Shown: positions 14,479-22,857 of the stretch, piece by piece
Position numbering within the stretch: position 1 is the stretch's first letter
How the letters are laid out: every line of letters starts with the position of its first letter
NCBI GenBank assembly: GCA_023247935.1
Contig: JAHFFM010000005.1
Location: forward strand, 1 to 25,189
Direction of reading: 5' to 3'
Length of the DNA stretch: 25,189 bases
DNA from: Candidatus Omnitrophota bacterium
GTDB lineage: Bacteria; Omnitrophota; Gorgyraeia; 2-02-FULL-51-18
Made by a program: the position numbers and the translations under genes
Notes under the pieces: model-generated
Seen by the model: the letters and a program-made list of their open reading frames with translations, nothing else
Databases searched by the model: none
What the model was told of the DNA's origin: nothing

Positions 14479-16758
14479 ATGCCTATGGACGATATTCTTA
14501 AAGAATTTTTGGTTGAAACAAACGAGAACCTTTCGCAGCTTGATTCTTGTTTGATTGAGCTTGAAAAAAATTCCTCAGACCCTAAGCTGTTGGCTCAGGC
14601 GTTCCGCACGATTCATACCACCAAAGGAAGTTCCGGTTTTTTAGGCTTGGCTTGTTTGCAGGCCGTGGCTCATGTCGGAGAAGATCTTCTTAGTCTTATG
14701 CGGGACGACACACTTAAGTTAAATGCCGACATCACCAGCGCTTTGCTTGAGATGGTGGACGCGATCCGTGAAATTCTGGCGGAATTGGAGAAAACGGGCA
14801 AGGAAGGAAAAAGAGACGACTCAAAACTAATCGCCCGGCTTAAACAATTGACGTTGCCGCAAGAACAAAAACCTATCGGTGAGATTCTGATCGAAAAAGG
14901 AAAATTAGACCCCCAAGCTTTCGCCGAAGCGCTCAAAAAGCAAATCGAAGGTGATCCCAGGCGCGTGGGGGAGATTTTGGTTGAGAGCGGAAGCGTGAAG
15001 CCCCAGGAAGTTTTGCAGGCGCTTAAAACCCAGGATGAACGGAAGTCCCGTTCGGTGGCGGACAAAAATATCCGTGTGGACGTGGAACAGCTGGACAAGC
15101 TGATGAACCTTGTCGGGGAATTGGTGTTGACTAGAAACCAGGTGCTGCAGTTTACTCACCAGCAGGAAAATGCGGTCATGACCGGCGCCGCCCAAAAACT
15201 CAATCTGATCACAAGCGAGCTTCAGGAGCGGATGATGAAAACACGCATGCAGCCCATCGGCCAGGTGGTGAATCAATTTCCGCGTGTAGTTCGTGATTTA
15301 TGCGTCGCGCTTGGGAAAAAAGTGGAAGTGGTTCTGGAAGGCCGTGAAACCGAAATGGATAAAACCGTGCTCGAGGCCATCAAAGATCCATTGACTCACG
15401 TGGTGCGAAATGCCGTTGACCACGGAATCGAAACACCCGAACGGAGAACTGTGCTGGGCAAGCCGGCTGTCGGGACGCTTAAAATCAACGCTTTTCATGA
15501 AGGCGGCCAGGTCAATATCGAGATCGTAGATGACGGTTCTGGTATTGATGTGCAGCGGGTCAAAGAAAAAGCGCTTTCCATGTCACTTATCGGCAAGGCT
15601 GAAGTGGACCGGATGAGCGAAAAAGAGCTGCTCAATTTGATTTTTTTGCCTGGACTTTCCACGGCTCAAAAAGTAACCAATGTATCCGGCCGCGGAGTCG
15701 GCATGGATGTCGTCAAAACAAACATAGAAAAAATAGGCGGCACCATCGACCTTCAAACAAAACTGGGCCATGGCACCGCCATCCGCATCAAGATTCCTCT
15801 AACCCTGGCCATCATTCCCGCGCTCATTGTTTCCAACGGTAAAAATCGCTACGCAATCCCTCAGATCAGTTTGCTGGAACTGGTGCGCATTGAGGCTGAA
15901 GAATTCAAAAATATCGAAGAATTTCAAGGGGCGCCTGTTTATCGCTTGCGCGGGAATTTACTCCCCCTGATTTATTTAAACAAAGAGCTGGGCCTTGCCG
16001 GTGAATCTTCTTCCCGGGGTTTTCATCTGGTCGTTTTGCAGGCCGATGGCCAATCCTTTGGACTGGTTGTCGATGAGGTGAGTAATACCCAGGAGATTGT
16101 GGTCAAGCCTTTGGGTCAGGAACTTAAAGGCTTAAGTATTTTTGCGGGTGCCACCATTATGGGAGATGGCTCCGTGGCTTTGATCCTTGACGTGCTTGGG
16201 TTGGCGCTCAAGGCCGGCGCGATTTCATCCACGGGGGATACGAAAAAAAGCAAAGTGAGCGAATCTTCGCAGGGTGTTTCCGGCAACCGGCAAACCCTGC
16301 TTATTTTTCAAAGCCAGGATGACGGCCGGATGGCCATCCCTCTTTCCAGCGTGGTGCGTCTCGAGGAATTTCCCTCTTCCTCCATTGAGCGTGCGGGAGA
16401 GCAGGAAGTGGTGCAATACCGGGGCCAAATTCTGCACCTTATTCACGTTTTCTCGTTAGTCAAAGAACGCCGCAAACAGCTCCGGAATTTGCGTGAATCC
16501 TTGGATAAGGATGCCGCCCAAAAATGTTTGCCGGTGGTCGTCTACCAGGACGAACACCATTCCGTCGGGCTTGTGGTGGGTCGAATCGTGGACATCGTGG
16601 AAGAAAATGTTGTTCAAGCCGGAGAGTCGGGTCGGGACGGAATTTTGTTTTCAGCGGTTATACAAAACCGTATTACGGAAATTCTTGACGTTAAAAGGGT
16701 GCTTCAGCTTGCCGATCCGGGCTATTTCAGTCAAACTGAGGTCTCAAGCCATGGCTGA
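14479..16758 (+). CDS. cheA: Chemotaxis histidine kinase CheA with MshEN-like insert and two CheW domains
   Basis: This 759-residue kinase has an N-terminal HPt domain with phospho-accepting H46 in FRTIHTTKGSSGF. At 132-185, where a P2 domain would sit, are two 24-residue motifs, PIGEILIEKGKLDPQ... and RVGEILVESGSVKPQ..., each ending in Q. They closely follow the tandem motif of the c-di-GMP-binding MshEN domain. Then come the dimerisation helices (about 198-260) and the ATPase domain with N box HVVRNAVDHG (307-316), DDGSGID (351-357) and GRGVGMDVV (405-412). Two CheW-like domains end the protein, about 442-580 and about 605-750; one is usual. It should phosphorylate CheY/CheB in response to the receptor downstream. 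The stop overlaps cheW by 8 bases. Confidence 0.96.
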   Translation: MPMDDILKEFLVETNENLSQLDSCLIELEKNSSDPKLLAQAFRTIHTTKGSSGFLGLACLQAVAHVGEDLLSLMRDDTLKLNADITSALLEMVDAIREILAELEKTGKEGKRDDSKLIARLKQLTLPQEQKPIGEILIEKGKLDPQAFAEALKKQIEGDPRRVGEILVESGSVKPQEVLQALKTQDERKSRSVADKNIRVDVEQLDKLMNLVGELVLTRNQVLQFTHQQENAVMTGAAQKLNLITSELQERMMKTRMQPIGQVVNQFPRVVRDLCVALGKKVEVVLEGRETEMDKTVLEAIKDPLTHVVRNAVDHGIETPERRTVLGKPAVGTLKINAFHEGGQVNIEIVDDGSGIDVQRVKEKALSMSLIGKAEVDRMSEKELLNLIFLPGLSTAQKVTNVSGRGVGMDVVKTNIEKIGGTIDLQTKLGHGTAIRIKIPLTLAIIPALIVSNGKNRYAIPQISLLELVRIEAEEFKNIEEFQGAPVYRLRGNLLPLIYLNKELGLAGESSSRGFHLVVLQADGQSFGLVVDEVSNTQEIVVKPLGQELKGLSIFAGATIMGDGSVALILDVLGLALKAGAISSTGDTKKSKVSESSQGVSGNRQTLLIFQSQDDGRMAIPLSSVVRLEEFPSSSIERAGEQEVVQYRGQILHLIHVFSLVKERRKQLRNLRESLDKDAAQKCLPVVVYQDEHHSVGLVVGRIVDIVEENVVQAGESGRDGILFSAVIQNRITEILDVKRVLQLADPGYFSQTEVSSHG

Positions 16759-17191
16759 TACGCGGCAATACTGCACTTTTTATCTGGATGGAAAGTTTTT
16801 TGGAATTGAAGTGACGCAGGTTCAGGAGGTCACCCGCTACCAGCAAATGACCGAAGTTCCATTGGCCAGAAAAGAGGTGAGCGGGCTCATCAATCTCAGG
16901 GGACAGATTGTTTCAGCCATTGATCTTCGTAAACGACTTCAAATGCCGGATCGACCTAAAAATTTTTTGCCTATGAATGTGGTTGTAAAAACAACTCAAG
17001 GCGTCATGAGTTTACTTGTGGATGAAATAGCGGATGTCATGGATTTAAGCCAGGACCAGTTTGAAAAAACTCCGGAAACCGTAAAAGGCATAGCTCGGGA
17101 GCTTTTGGATGGGGCCTATAAACTGGATAAGAAATTGCTTATGGTGTTGAATGTGGAGAAAACCATTTGTTTGGCCGGAACTATATATTAA
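16751..17191 (+). CDS. cheW: CheW coupling protein
   Basis: This 146-residue scaffold protein links CheA to chemoreceptors. It has the typical opening CTFYLDGKFFGIEVTQVQEV, the ISGLINLRG-type segment (VSGLINLRGQIVSAIDLRKRL) and the LLVDEIADVMDL strand region. A longer frame exists upstream but lies inside cheA. ATG 16751 is chosen because it starts at the family N-terminus and has GAGG at 16738-16741. The 72-base AT-rich gap that follows may hold a promoter for the receptor gene. Confidence 0.95.
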   Translation: MADTRQYCTFYLDGKFFGIEVTQVQEVTRYQQMTEVPLARKEVSGLINLRGQIVSAIDLRKRLQMPDRPKNFLPMNVVVKTTQGVMSLLVDEIADVMDLSQDQFEKTPETVKGIARELLDGAYKLDKKLLMVLNVEKTICLAGTIY

Positions 17192-17262
17192 TATAATTAT
17201 TAACTTTTTTATACTTATGCTTATATTTATAATATTATGTTTGATAATACAGTGAGGAGATT
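17192..17262 (+). promoter_or_regulatory. Possible promoter and RBS of the MCP gene
   Basis: The gap is AT-rich, with TATAAT at 17228-17233 but only a T-run in the -35 position. TTTGATAATAC at 17240-17250 repeats exactly the word at 269-279 upstream of the F1-like operon, and both are followed by GTGAGGA and an ATG. The ribosome binding site GAGGAG lies at 17254-17259. Confidence 0.35.
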
Positions 17263-19044
17263 ATGAAGCTTAAACTTCCATTTCCAAAAGGCTTGAACCT
17301 ATTGTCAAGAATAGGGTTAAAAATACGACTTATTTTGTATATCACCCTACTTCTTTTGGCGGTGGTTGGTGGGGTTTCTTTTTTCACGCTTCGTTCCCAA
17401 ACCTCGACTTTGAAAAATTTATTTGACAAGGTTTCGGAGGTTGGCAAAAAAATACAGACAGACCAGACAGCGATTGTCAAGAAAGTAGGCGAACAACAGG
17501 AAACCAAGAACAATGCAGCCATCAAAACAAAGCTTGAAAATCTCAGCGGTGCCGTGGCAGCCGCGGCTGCCCTGGCTCTGGAATCCGGTGATGTGGACGT
17601 GATGAACCAGATTTGCCAGGGTGTTTGCGGCGATCCGGACGTAATTTTTTGTTATCTACAAGACAGTTCCGGAAAAAGCGTCACCACTTTTACGAATAAA
17701 TCGGACCCGGATTTGAAGAAATTTTTGGAAGGTGTGGGAGGCTCTTCCGTGAGCGTGATCGGCCAAATATTGCCTACTTTTGAAGATGTCATCAAGCACG
17801 AAACGCCCGTGATTCAAAACGGGAAAGAAATCGGCAGCGTTACTCTTTTTGCTTCTCACGAAGAAGTGAAGCGGCAAGCAAAGCTTATTCAGGATGGCGC
17901 TGACGCGATGAACTTATCCCTTAAAGCAGCCTTGGATGATTTTCAAAGCATGATACGCCAACAGGTCGATTATTCGCAGCGTCAAGGCGTTTCTCTAGGA
18001 CTGTCCGCGGCTTTGATTTCTCTTGGAGCTGGATTTGTTTGTGCTGTTTTCATCGCGCGAGGCATTGTGAAACCCCTTTTAAAAGCCGTCAAGGTTTTGG
18101 AAGACATGGCTAAAGGAAATTTGACACAACAATTGGATGTGAATTTAAAAGATGAAGTAGGACGAATGGCGCAGGCGTTAAATGTCACTTCGAAAGCCAT
18201 GTGCCGGGCTATTCTCGCGATTGCGCAAAATTCAGAAATGTTATCCGCTTCCTCCGAAGAATTATCCGCTGTCAGCCAACAGATGACGACAAATTCAGAG
18301 CAGGCAGCCAATCAAGCGGGGGCTGTTTCCGCGGCCGCCGAACAGGTAAGTAAAAGTGTTCAGTCTGTTTCCACATCCACGGAAGAAATGACGGCCAATG
18401 TCCGCGAGATTTCGAAAAACGCCAATCAGGCTGCTGTTGTGGTGAGTAACGCCGTCAAACTGGCTCAATCAGCGAACGACACCGTACTTAAACTTGGCAC
18501 TTCAAGTGCCGAGATCGGTAATGTGGTGAAAGTGATTACATCCATTGCTGAACAGACCAAACTTTTGGCATTAAATGCGACGATCGAAGCGGCGCGGGCT
18601 GGCGAAGCGGGAAAAGGTTTCGCGGTGGTGGCTAATGAAGTGAAAGAATTGGCCAAAGAAACGGCAAAGGCAACCGAGGATATTCGCTGTCGTATCGAGT
18701 CAATTCAATCCAGTACCAGCCAAGCGGTCGATTCGATCAGTAAAATCGCTAAAATCATAGACGAGATCAGTGGGATTGCCACTTCTATTGCCAGCGCCGT
18801 AGAACAACAAACAGCGACGGCCAATGGAGTCAGTCGTAATATTTCAGAAGCCGCGAAAAGTTCCTTGGATATTGCCCGAAACATTGTATCCGTGGCCCAG
18901 GCTTCAAAGATGATAAGTTCAGGCGCTACCGGTGCGAGCAGTTCGGCAAAAGACCTTTCGAAGATGGCCTTAGAGCTCAGGGAACTCGTAGCTAAATTCA
19001 AATACATGGAAAGCGGACCTTATTCAGGAGGAGTCAAAAAATGA
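17263..19044 (+). CDS. Methyl-accepting chemotaxis protein (Cache-like sensor)
   Basis: This 593-residue transmembrane receptor has membrane helices at about 22-42 and 243-265, a periplasmic region of about 200 residues between them, a HAMP domain (about 266-320) and a cytoplasmic signalling domain. Its hairpin tip EQTKLLALNATIEAARAGE (430-448) is near canonical. The periplasmic part shows a Cache/PAS-like pattern (VIFCYLQDSSGKSVTTF, TPVIQNGKEIGSVTLF), so a small ligand is likely but unknown. There is no C-terminal CheR-docking pentapeptide. Position after cheA-cheW suggests it is the dedicated receptor of this array. The stop overlaps the next ATG (ATGA), tying it to the secreted sensor-like protein. 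Confidence 0.96.
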   Translation: MKLKLPFPKGLNLLSRIGLKIRLILYITLLLLAVVGGVSFFTLRSQTSTLKNLFDKVSEVGKKIQTDQTAIVKKVGEQQETKNNAAIKTKLENLSGAVAAAAALALESGDVDVMNQICQGVCGDPDVIFCYLQDSSGKSVTTFTNKSDPDLKKFLEGVGGSSVSVIGQILPTFEDVIKHETPVIQNGKEIGSVTLFASHEEVKRQAKLIQDGADAMNLSLKAALDDFQSMIRQQVDYSQRQGVSLGLSAALISLGAGFVCAVFIARGIVKPLLKAVKVLEDMAKGNLTQQLDVNLKDEVGRMAQALNVTSKAMCRAILAIAQNSEMLSASSEELSAVSQQMTTNSEQAANQAGAVSAAAEQVSKSVQSVSTSTEEMTANVREISKNANQAAVVVSNAVKLAQSANDTVLKLGTSSAEIGNVVKVITSIAEQTKLLALNATIEAARAGEAGKGFAVVANEVKELAKETAKATEDIRCRIESIQSSTSQAVDSISKIAKIIDEISGIATSIASAVEQQTATANGVSRNISEAAKSSLDIARNIVSVAQASKMISSGATGASSSAKDLSKMALELRELVAKFKYMESGPYSGGVKK

Positions 19045-20237
19045 AGAAAATGAACATAAAAATAACGGCTTTGCTGGCGGCGTTCGTGTTATTGTTCAAT
19101 ACTCCTATCTTTGCCGAAGGAAAAAAAGACCTGGGTATCAACGGGTCTTATTACAAGCAATTGGTACAAATGAAAGACGTGGTTGCCGACATATTACCGC
19201 CACCCGCCTATATCATAGAGGCTTATCTGACTGTCTTGAGAATCGTGGATGAAATGGAAAAAGGAATGGCAGATGGAGCCTTGGATGACGCGGAAAAGAA
19301 AACAATCAATGAATTTATCGACTATGGCAACAAGCTGAAAGATGGAGCTCCCGGACTGTTCCCAGGATATTTTGAGAGAATTGACCATTGGGCGAAAGAT
19401 CTGTCAGAGGCTACACCTGAAGATAAGCAACTCAAAGATTGGCTGGTTTCAAAATCGGTAGAACCTGCAAAGCAATTTTTTGATATCCGTGATAACAAAT
19501 TTAATGCATTGGCCAAGGCGGGTGATGTAAAAGGGGCCAAGAAGATCGTGCGCGATGAGTTGAAGAAAGCTTACCAAGCGCATCGCAATGCGATTGACGT
19601 GGTTGTGAGTCGTTCACGGACCGTCAACGCAAAAATTGAAAAAGAAGTCGCAGACAAATTGACCGCTGCGGGCGGCGAAGTTACGGATGATGTTCTGATT
19701 AAAAGCCCTCTTTATACGAAGGTTATCCAAATGAAAGACGTGGTCTCGGACATTCTTCCTCCGCCGGCTTATATTATCGAATCTTATCTCACGGTTCTTC
19801 AGCTTATTGATGAAACGGAAATCGCGCTTACGGATGGCACGATAGACGGCAGAGAAAAGGCGGAGATCAATCGTCTGATCGAATGGGGCCGACAGCTGAA
19901 AGAGGGTGCCAGCGCCAAAGACGAACTTCCCGGTTATTTCGAACGCCAGGGATTTTGGACGACGGATCTGTCCGACTCCACGCCCGAAGAGAAAAATATC
20001 AAGGAGTTGATGATTTATCTGTCTGCCGATCCGGCCAAGAAATTTTTTGAAATCCGGGACTCAAAGTTTATTCCGCTTATTCAAGGCAATGATGTGGAAG
20101 GCTCCAAAAAAGTGGCCCGCGAAGAGTTATTGCCTCTTTATAATGATCACCGTAAACACATCGATTCTCTGGTGATCGCGGCTAATAAGCGCTATGAGAC
20201 CGTAGAAAAGCAGGTGAACTCGTTGTTGACTCAGTAA
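19041..20237 (+). CDS. Secreted protein of two tandem chemoreceptor-type sensory domains
   Basis: A signal peptide (about 1-25, ending IFA before EG) is followed by two copies of a domain of about 165 residues, 36-200 and 222-391. Both open with the same block (KDVVADILPPPAYIIEAYL and KDVVSDILPPPAYIIESYL). They share FPGYFER/LPGYFER, EPAKQFFDIRD/DPAKKFFEIRD, and a closing helix with YxxHRxxID. From memory, the ILPPPxYIIExYL block occurs in the periplasmic sensory region of some MCPs. Here it stands free, with no membrane or signalling part, in an ATGA overlap with an MCP; AGGAGG at 19027-19032 supports the start. A role as a soluble ligand-binding partner of the receptor is inferred. A strong terminator follows. 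Confidence 0.85.
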   Translation: MKKMNIKITALLAAFVLLFNTPIFAEGKKDLGINGSYYKQLVQMKDVVADILPPPAYIIEAYLTVLRIVDEMEKGMADGALDDAEKKTINEFIDYGNKLKDGAPGLFPGYFERIDHWAKDLSEATPEDKQLKDWLVSKSVEPAKQFFDIRDNKFNALAKAGDVKGAKKIVRDELKKAYQAHRNAIDVVVSRSRTVNAKIEKEVADKLTAAGGEVTDDVLIKSPLYTKVIQMKDVVSDILPPPAYIIESYLTVLQLIDETEIALTDGTIDGREKAEINRLIEWGRQLKEGASAKDELPGYFERQGFWTTDLSDSTPEEKNIKELMIYLSADPAKKFFEIRDSKFIPLIQGNDVEGSKKVAREELLPLYNDHRKHIDSLVIAANKRYETVEKQVNSLLTQ

Positions 20238-20274
20238 AAGTAAAGCTTAAGGAGATTCCTTTAAAGGGAGTCAA

Positions 20275-20317
20275 AAAAACCGCATGGAAATATTTCCATG
20301 CGGTTTTTGCTTTTTAT
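20275..20317 (+). terminator. Intrinsic terminator after the MCP / secreted sensor pair
   Basis: A perfect 24-base palindrome (CCGCATGGAAAT and its complement, 20280-20303) is flanked by an A-run on the left and TTTTTGCTTTTT on the right. It ends the cheA to secreted-sensor set. A smaller hairpin (AAGGA, GAT, TCCTT at 20249-20261) precedes it. Confidence 0.93.
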
Positions 20318-20335
20318 ATATTTTTATGCTATAAT
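20307..20335 (+). promoter_or_regulatory. cheB: Extended -10 promoter for cheB
   Basis: TTGCTT at 20307-20312, a 17-base spacer and TATAAT at 20330-20335, with TG at 20327-20328 forming an extended -10, fit a housekeeping promoter. The -35 box lies inside the T-tail of the terminator just upstream. The predicted leader to the cheB ATG is about 45 bases, AT-rich, without a clear Shine-Dalgarno. Confidence 0.5.
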
Positions 20336-20386
20336 TAATAATATTAAACATTTATTAATTATTATTATCAAAAATTACACATTCTT

Positions 20387-21445
20387 ATGAAGAAACACCG
20401 GGTGTTGATTGTGGATGATTCGGTCGTTGTACGGCGGATTTTGTCCGTGCAGTTGGCCAAAGAAGAGGACATTGAGGTCGCTGGCGTGGCCGCTAATGGC
20501 AAAATTGCCCTGGCCATGATGACTCAAGTGAATCCGGATATTTTGATCTTGGATGTACATATGTCCGAAATGGACGGTTTGACGCTTTTGAAAGAACTTC
20601 GCCAAAAATCTTTTTCCGTGCCGGTTATTATGTTAAGCAGTTCCACGCAGAAAAGCGCGGAGATTACACTCGAGGCCCTGGCTTTGGGTGCCAATGATTA
20701 TGTGGCAAAGCCTGAATTTACCAAGGGCCTGGATGATGCGGTCGGTAAAGTGTGCGCGGAGCTTGCCGAGAAAATTCGATTATTTTGTACAAAGTCCTTG
20801 CTGGAGGCTCCCTCCTCAACCGTTGCTCATGCAACTCCGCGGATTGATTTTTCAAGCGCATTGCCACAGCTTGTCCTGATAGGCGTGTCTACCGGAGGGC
20901 CCACCGCGCTTTCTGAAGTGATTCCCGCGATTTCAGCGGATTTTCCGGTTCCGATAGCGCTTGTCCAACACATGCCGGCCATGTTTACGAAGATGCTGGC
21001 GGAAAGGCTTACGGCTAGTTCCAAAATACGCGTGATCGAGGCGCAGGGCGGCGAGATTTTAAAGCCCGGCAACGCTTATCTGGCGCCGGGAGGGTATCAT
21101 CTTATTTTGGAGAGACAAAAAGCGGATCTTGTGACATGTCTCACGCAAACTCCGCCGGTGAATTCATGCCGGCCTTCGGTGGACGTGCTTTTTGAGTCCG
21201 CCGCACCATTGATGGGTTCAAAGGTTTTGGCTATTGTTCTTACGGGAATGGGAGAGGACGGAAAAAGAGGCTGTGAAGCCATAGCGGATCGGGGAGGGTT
21301 TATCATCGCTCAGGACGAAGCCACAAGCGTCGTGTGGGGCATGCCCGGGGCCGTGGTGAAAGCGGAGCTGGCGGATCGCATACTCCCGCTTCGGCATATC
21401 GCTGCGGCTATTGAACAGTATTGCCGTAAAGGTTTTACAAAATGA
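20387..21445 (+). CDS. cheB: CheB receptor methylesterase / glutamine deamidase
   Basis: This 352-residue protein has an N-terminal receiver with phosphoacceptor D56 (ILDVHMSEMDG) and K108 in AKPE. A linker leads to a C-terminal methylesterase domain with catalytic S168 (GVSTGGP), H195 (VQHMP) and D291 (MGEDG). It removes methyl groups from receptors after phosphorylation by CheA, giving adaptation. It opens a second chemotaxis set, with its own promoter after the terminator. The stop overlaps cheR (ATGA). All catalytic residues are present. Confidence 0.97.
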   Translation: MKKHRVLIVDDSVVVRRILSVQLAKEEDIEVAGVAANGKIALAMMTQVNPDILILDVHMSEMDGLTLLKELRQKSFSVPVIMLSSSTQKSAEITLEALALGANDYVAKPEFTKGLDDAVGKVCAELAEKIRLFCTKSLLEAPSSTVAHATPRIDFSSALPQLVLIGVSTGGPTALSEVIPAISADFPVPIALVQHMPAMFTKMLAERLTASSKIRVIEAQGGEILKPGNAYLAPGGYHLILERQKADLVTCLTQTPPVNSCRPSVDVLFESAAPLMGSKVLAIVLTGMGEDGKRGCEAIADRGGFIIAQDEATSVVWGMPGAVVKAELADRILPLRHIAAAIEQYCRKGFTK

Positions 21446-22257
21446 TTACCTCGCAGGATTATGATTACCTGATCCGGTTATTGAAAGACAGCGCGGGTAT
21501 GGATCTCGGGCTCGATAAGGGGTATTTGATTCGATCAAGGCTTGAGCCTTTAGCCCAAAAAATGGAGTTTCAGGGGTTGCGAGGATTGTTTGACAGACTT
21601 CAACAAAAAAAGGAACCCCTGCTTGAAGAAGCCGTGGTGGAGGCCATGCTGACCAATGAGTCGCTTTTTTTTCGGGATTCCAGGGTGTTCGAAAAAATGA
21701 AAGAAATTATTATCCCAAAAATCATAGAAAACCACAAAATCGTTCGAATCTGGAGCGCGGCTTGTTCCACCGGCCAGGAACCTTATTCGCTTGCGATGCT
21801 CCTGGCTTCGATGCCGTGGGAATCGCAGGGATGCATGTTTGAAATTTTAGCTACCGACCTTTCGCGGTCCGCGCTTTCCAGGGCAGCCCAGGGTGTTTAC
21901 ACTGAGCTGGAAGTGTTGCGAGGCCTGAATCCTCAGCTTTTGTCTCTTTATTTCGAAAAGGTTTCAGGGGGATGGAGAATCAAGTCCGATATTTCTAAAC
22001 GGGTTTCGTTTCATTGGGCAAATTTGATTCGGCTAGACGACAACATTGGGGTGTTTGACGTCATTTTTTGCCGGAATGTTTTGATTTACTGCGATCTTTC
22101 CGTAAGAAAAAGTGTCGTTCAGAAATTGGGCAGTTTTTTGCGACCGGACGGGTATCTTGTGCTGGGGTCTTCGGAAAACCTGCTGAATGTCAGCGAAACA
22201 TACAGTTGGTCCCAGGATATCGGCCCTTCGATATATCAGAGAAAAGTAGTAAATTAA
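21442..22257 (+). CDS. cheR: CheR receptor methyltransferase
   Basis: This 271-residue S-adenosylmethionine-dependent enzyme methylates receptor glutamates. It shows the all-helical N-terminal domain, then LTNESLFFRD, the SAM-binding motif RIWSAACSTGQEPYSLAM, the FEILATDLS strand and the VIFCRNVLIYCD segment, all canonical. There are no extra TPR repeats. It is translationally coupled to cheB. A frame of eight codons fills the gap between its stop and cheX; it spans the cheX ribosome binding site and is probably not a gene. Confidence 0.97.
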   Translation: MITSQDYDYLIRLLKDSAGMDLGLDKGYLIRSRLEPLAQKMEFQGLRGLFDRLQQKKEPLLEEAVVEAMLTNESLFFRDSRVFEKMKEIIIPKIIENHKIVRIWSAACSTGQEPYSLAMLLASMPWESQGCMFEILATDLSRSALSRAAQGVYTELEVLRGLNPQLLSLYFEKVSGGWRIKSDISKRVSFHWANLIRLDDNIGVFDVIFCRNVLIYCDLSVRKSVVQKLGSFLRPDGYLVLGSSENLLNVSETYSWSQDIGPSIYQRKVVN

Positions 22258-22284
22258 TGCATAGGTTCAGGAGGGTGAAATAAG

Positions 22285-22857
22285 ATGGAAGTCAAAAAAA
22301 TAGAAAAGGCTTTGGAAAAAACCATCGTCAGCACTTTCGAGACTCTTTTTTCCGAAAAGCCTTGTTTATCGGATATCCGGCAAGTCGAGAAAGCCGCTGA
22401 GGACGTCGTGGTGGCTTCTATCGGTTTAACGGGGCATATGAATTGTTCGCTGGTGATCGTTTCACCGTTGTCCTCCATGCGATTTTTGGTCTCAAAAATG
22501 CTGGGCATGGACCTGGGTCCTGAGAGTCTGCAGGACATCGTGGATGGCACTGGCGAAATTCTGAATATTTTTGCCTGGTCCATGAAAAGCCTTCTTAAGG
22601 ATTCCGTTGGAAATTTTGAACTAAGTCTTCCCGCCGTGATCGTGGGCATGAAAGACACGGAAATCGCCCGGATGAAAAAAACGCAGAAGGTTGCGCTGTC
22701 CGCTAAGCTGGGACAGGCGAAGTTCGAGACTTATTTATTTTATTCCGAACAAAATGAATATTCTATTGACGGAATCGGCGCCTTGGCCTCCGAGCAAGGC
22801 GCGGAAGCGGCGGCGGCGATGCTCAAGAAAATGTACCAGGCTCGGGAGCGAAAATGA
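22285..22857 (+). CDS. cheX: CheX-family CheY-P phosphatase, first copy
   Basis: This 190-residue protein has the CheC/CheX signature ExxN in GEILNIFA (E91, N94), preceded by a strand pair (ASIGLTGHMNCSLVIVS) and SKMLGM, and followed by the strand LSLPAVIVG. Such proteins dephosphorylate CheY-P, usually as CheX dimers. AGGAGGG at 22269-22275 supports the start. It overlaps the next gene (ATGA). It is similar in plan to 23564-24139, suggesting duplication. Activity is inferred from the intact E and N. Confidence 0.87.
   Translation: MEVKKIEKALEKTIVSTFETLFSEKPCLSDIRQVEKAAEDVVVASIGLTGHMNCSLVIVSPLSSMRFLVSKMLGMDLGPESLQDIVDGTGEILNIFAWSMKSLLKDSVGNFELSLPAVIVGMKDTEIARMKKTQKVALSAKLGQAKFETYLFYSEQNEYSIDGIGALASEQGAEAAAAMLKKMYQARERK

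Noticed and set aside
16493..16750. Upstream extension of cheW within cheA
   Set aside because: The translated extension has no similarity to anything and lies over the second CheW domain of CheA in another frame; ATG 16751 has a ribosome binding site and the family start.
22257..22283. Eight-codon gene between cheR and cheX
   Set aside because: It overlaps the cheR stop as TAATG but consists mostly of the cheX ribosome binding site region; coding potential cannot be supported.
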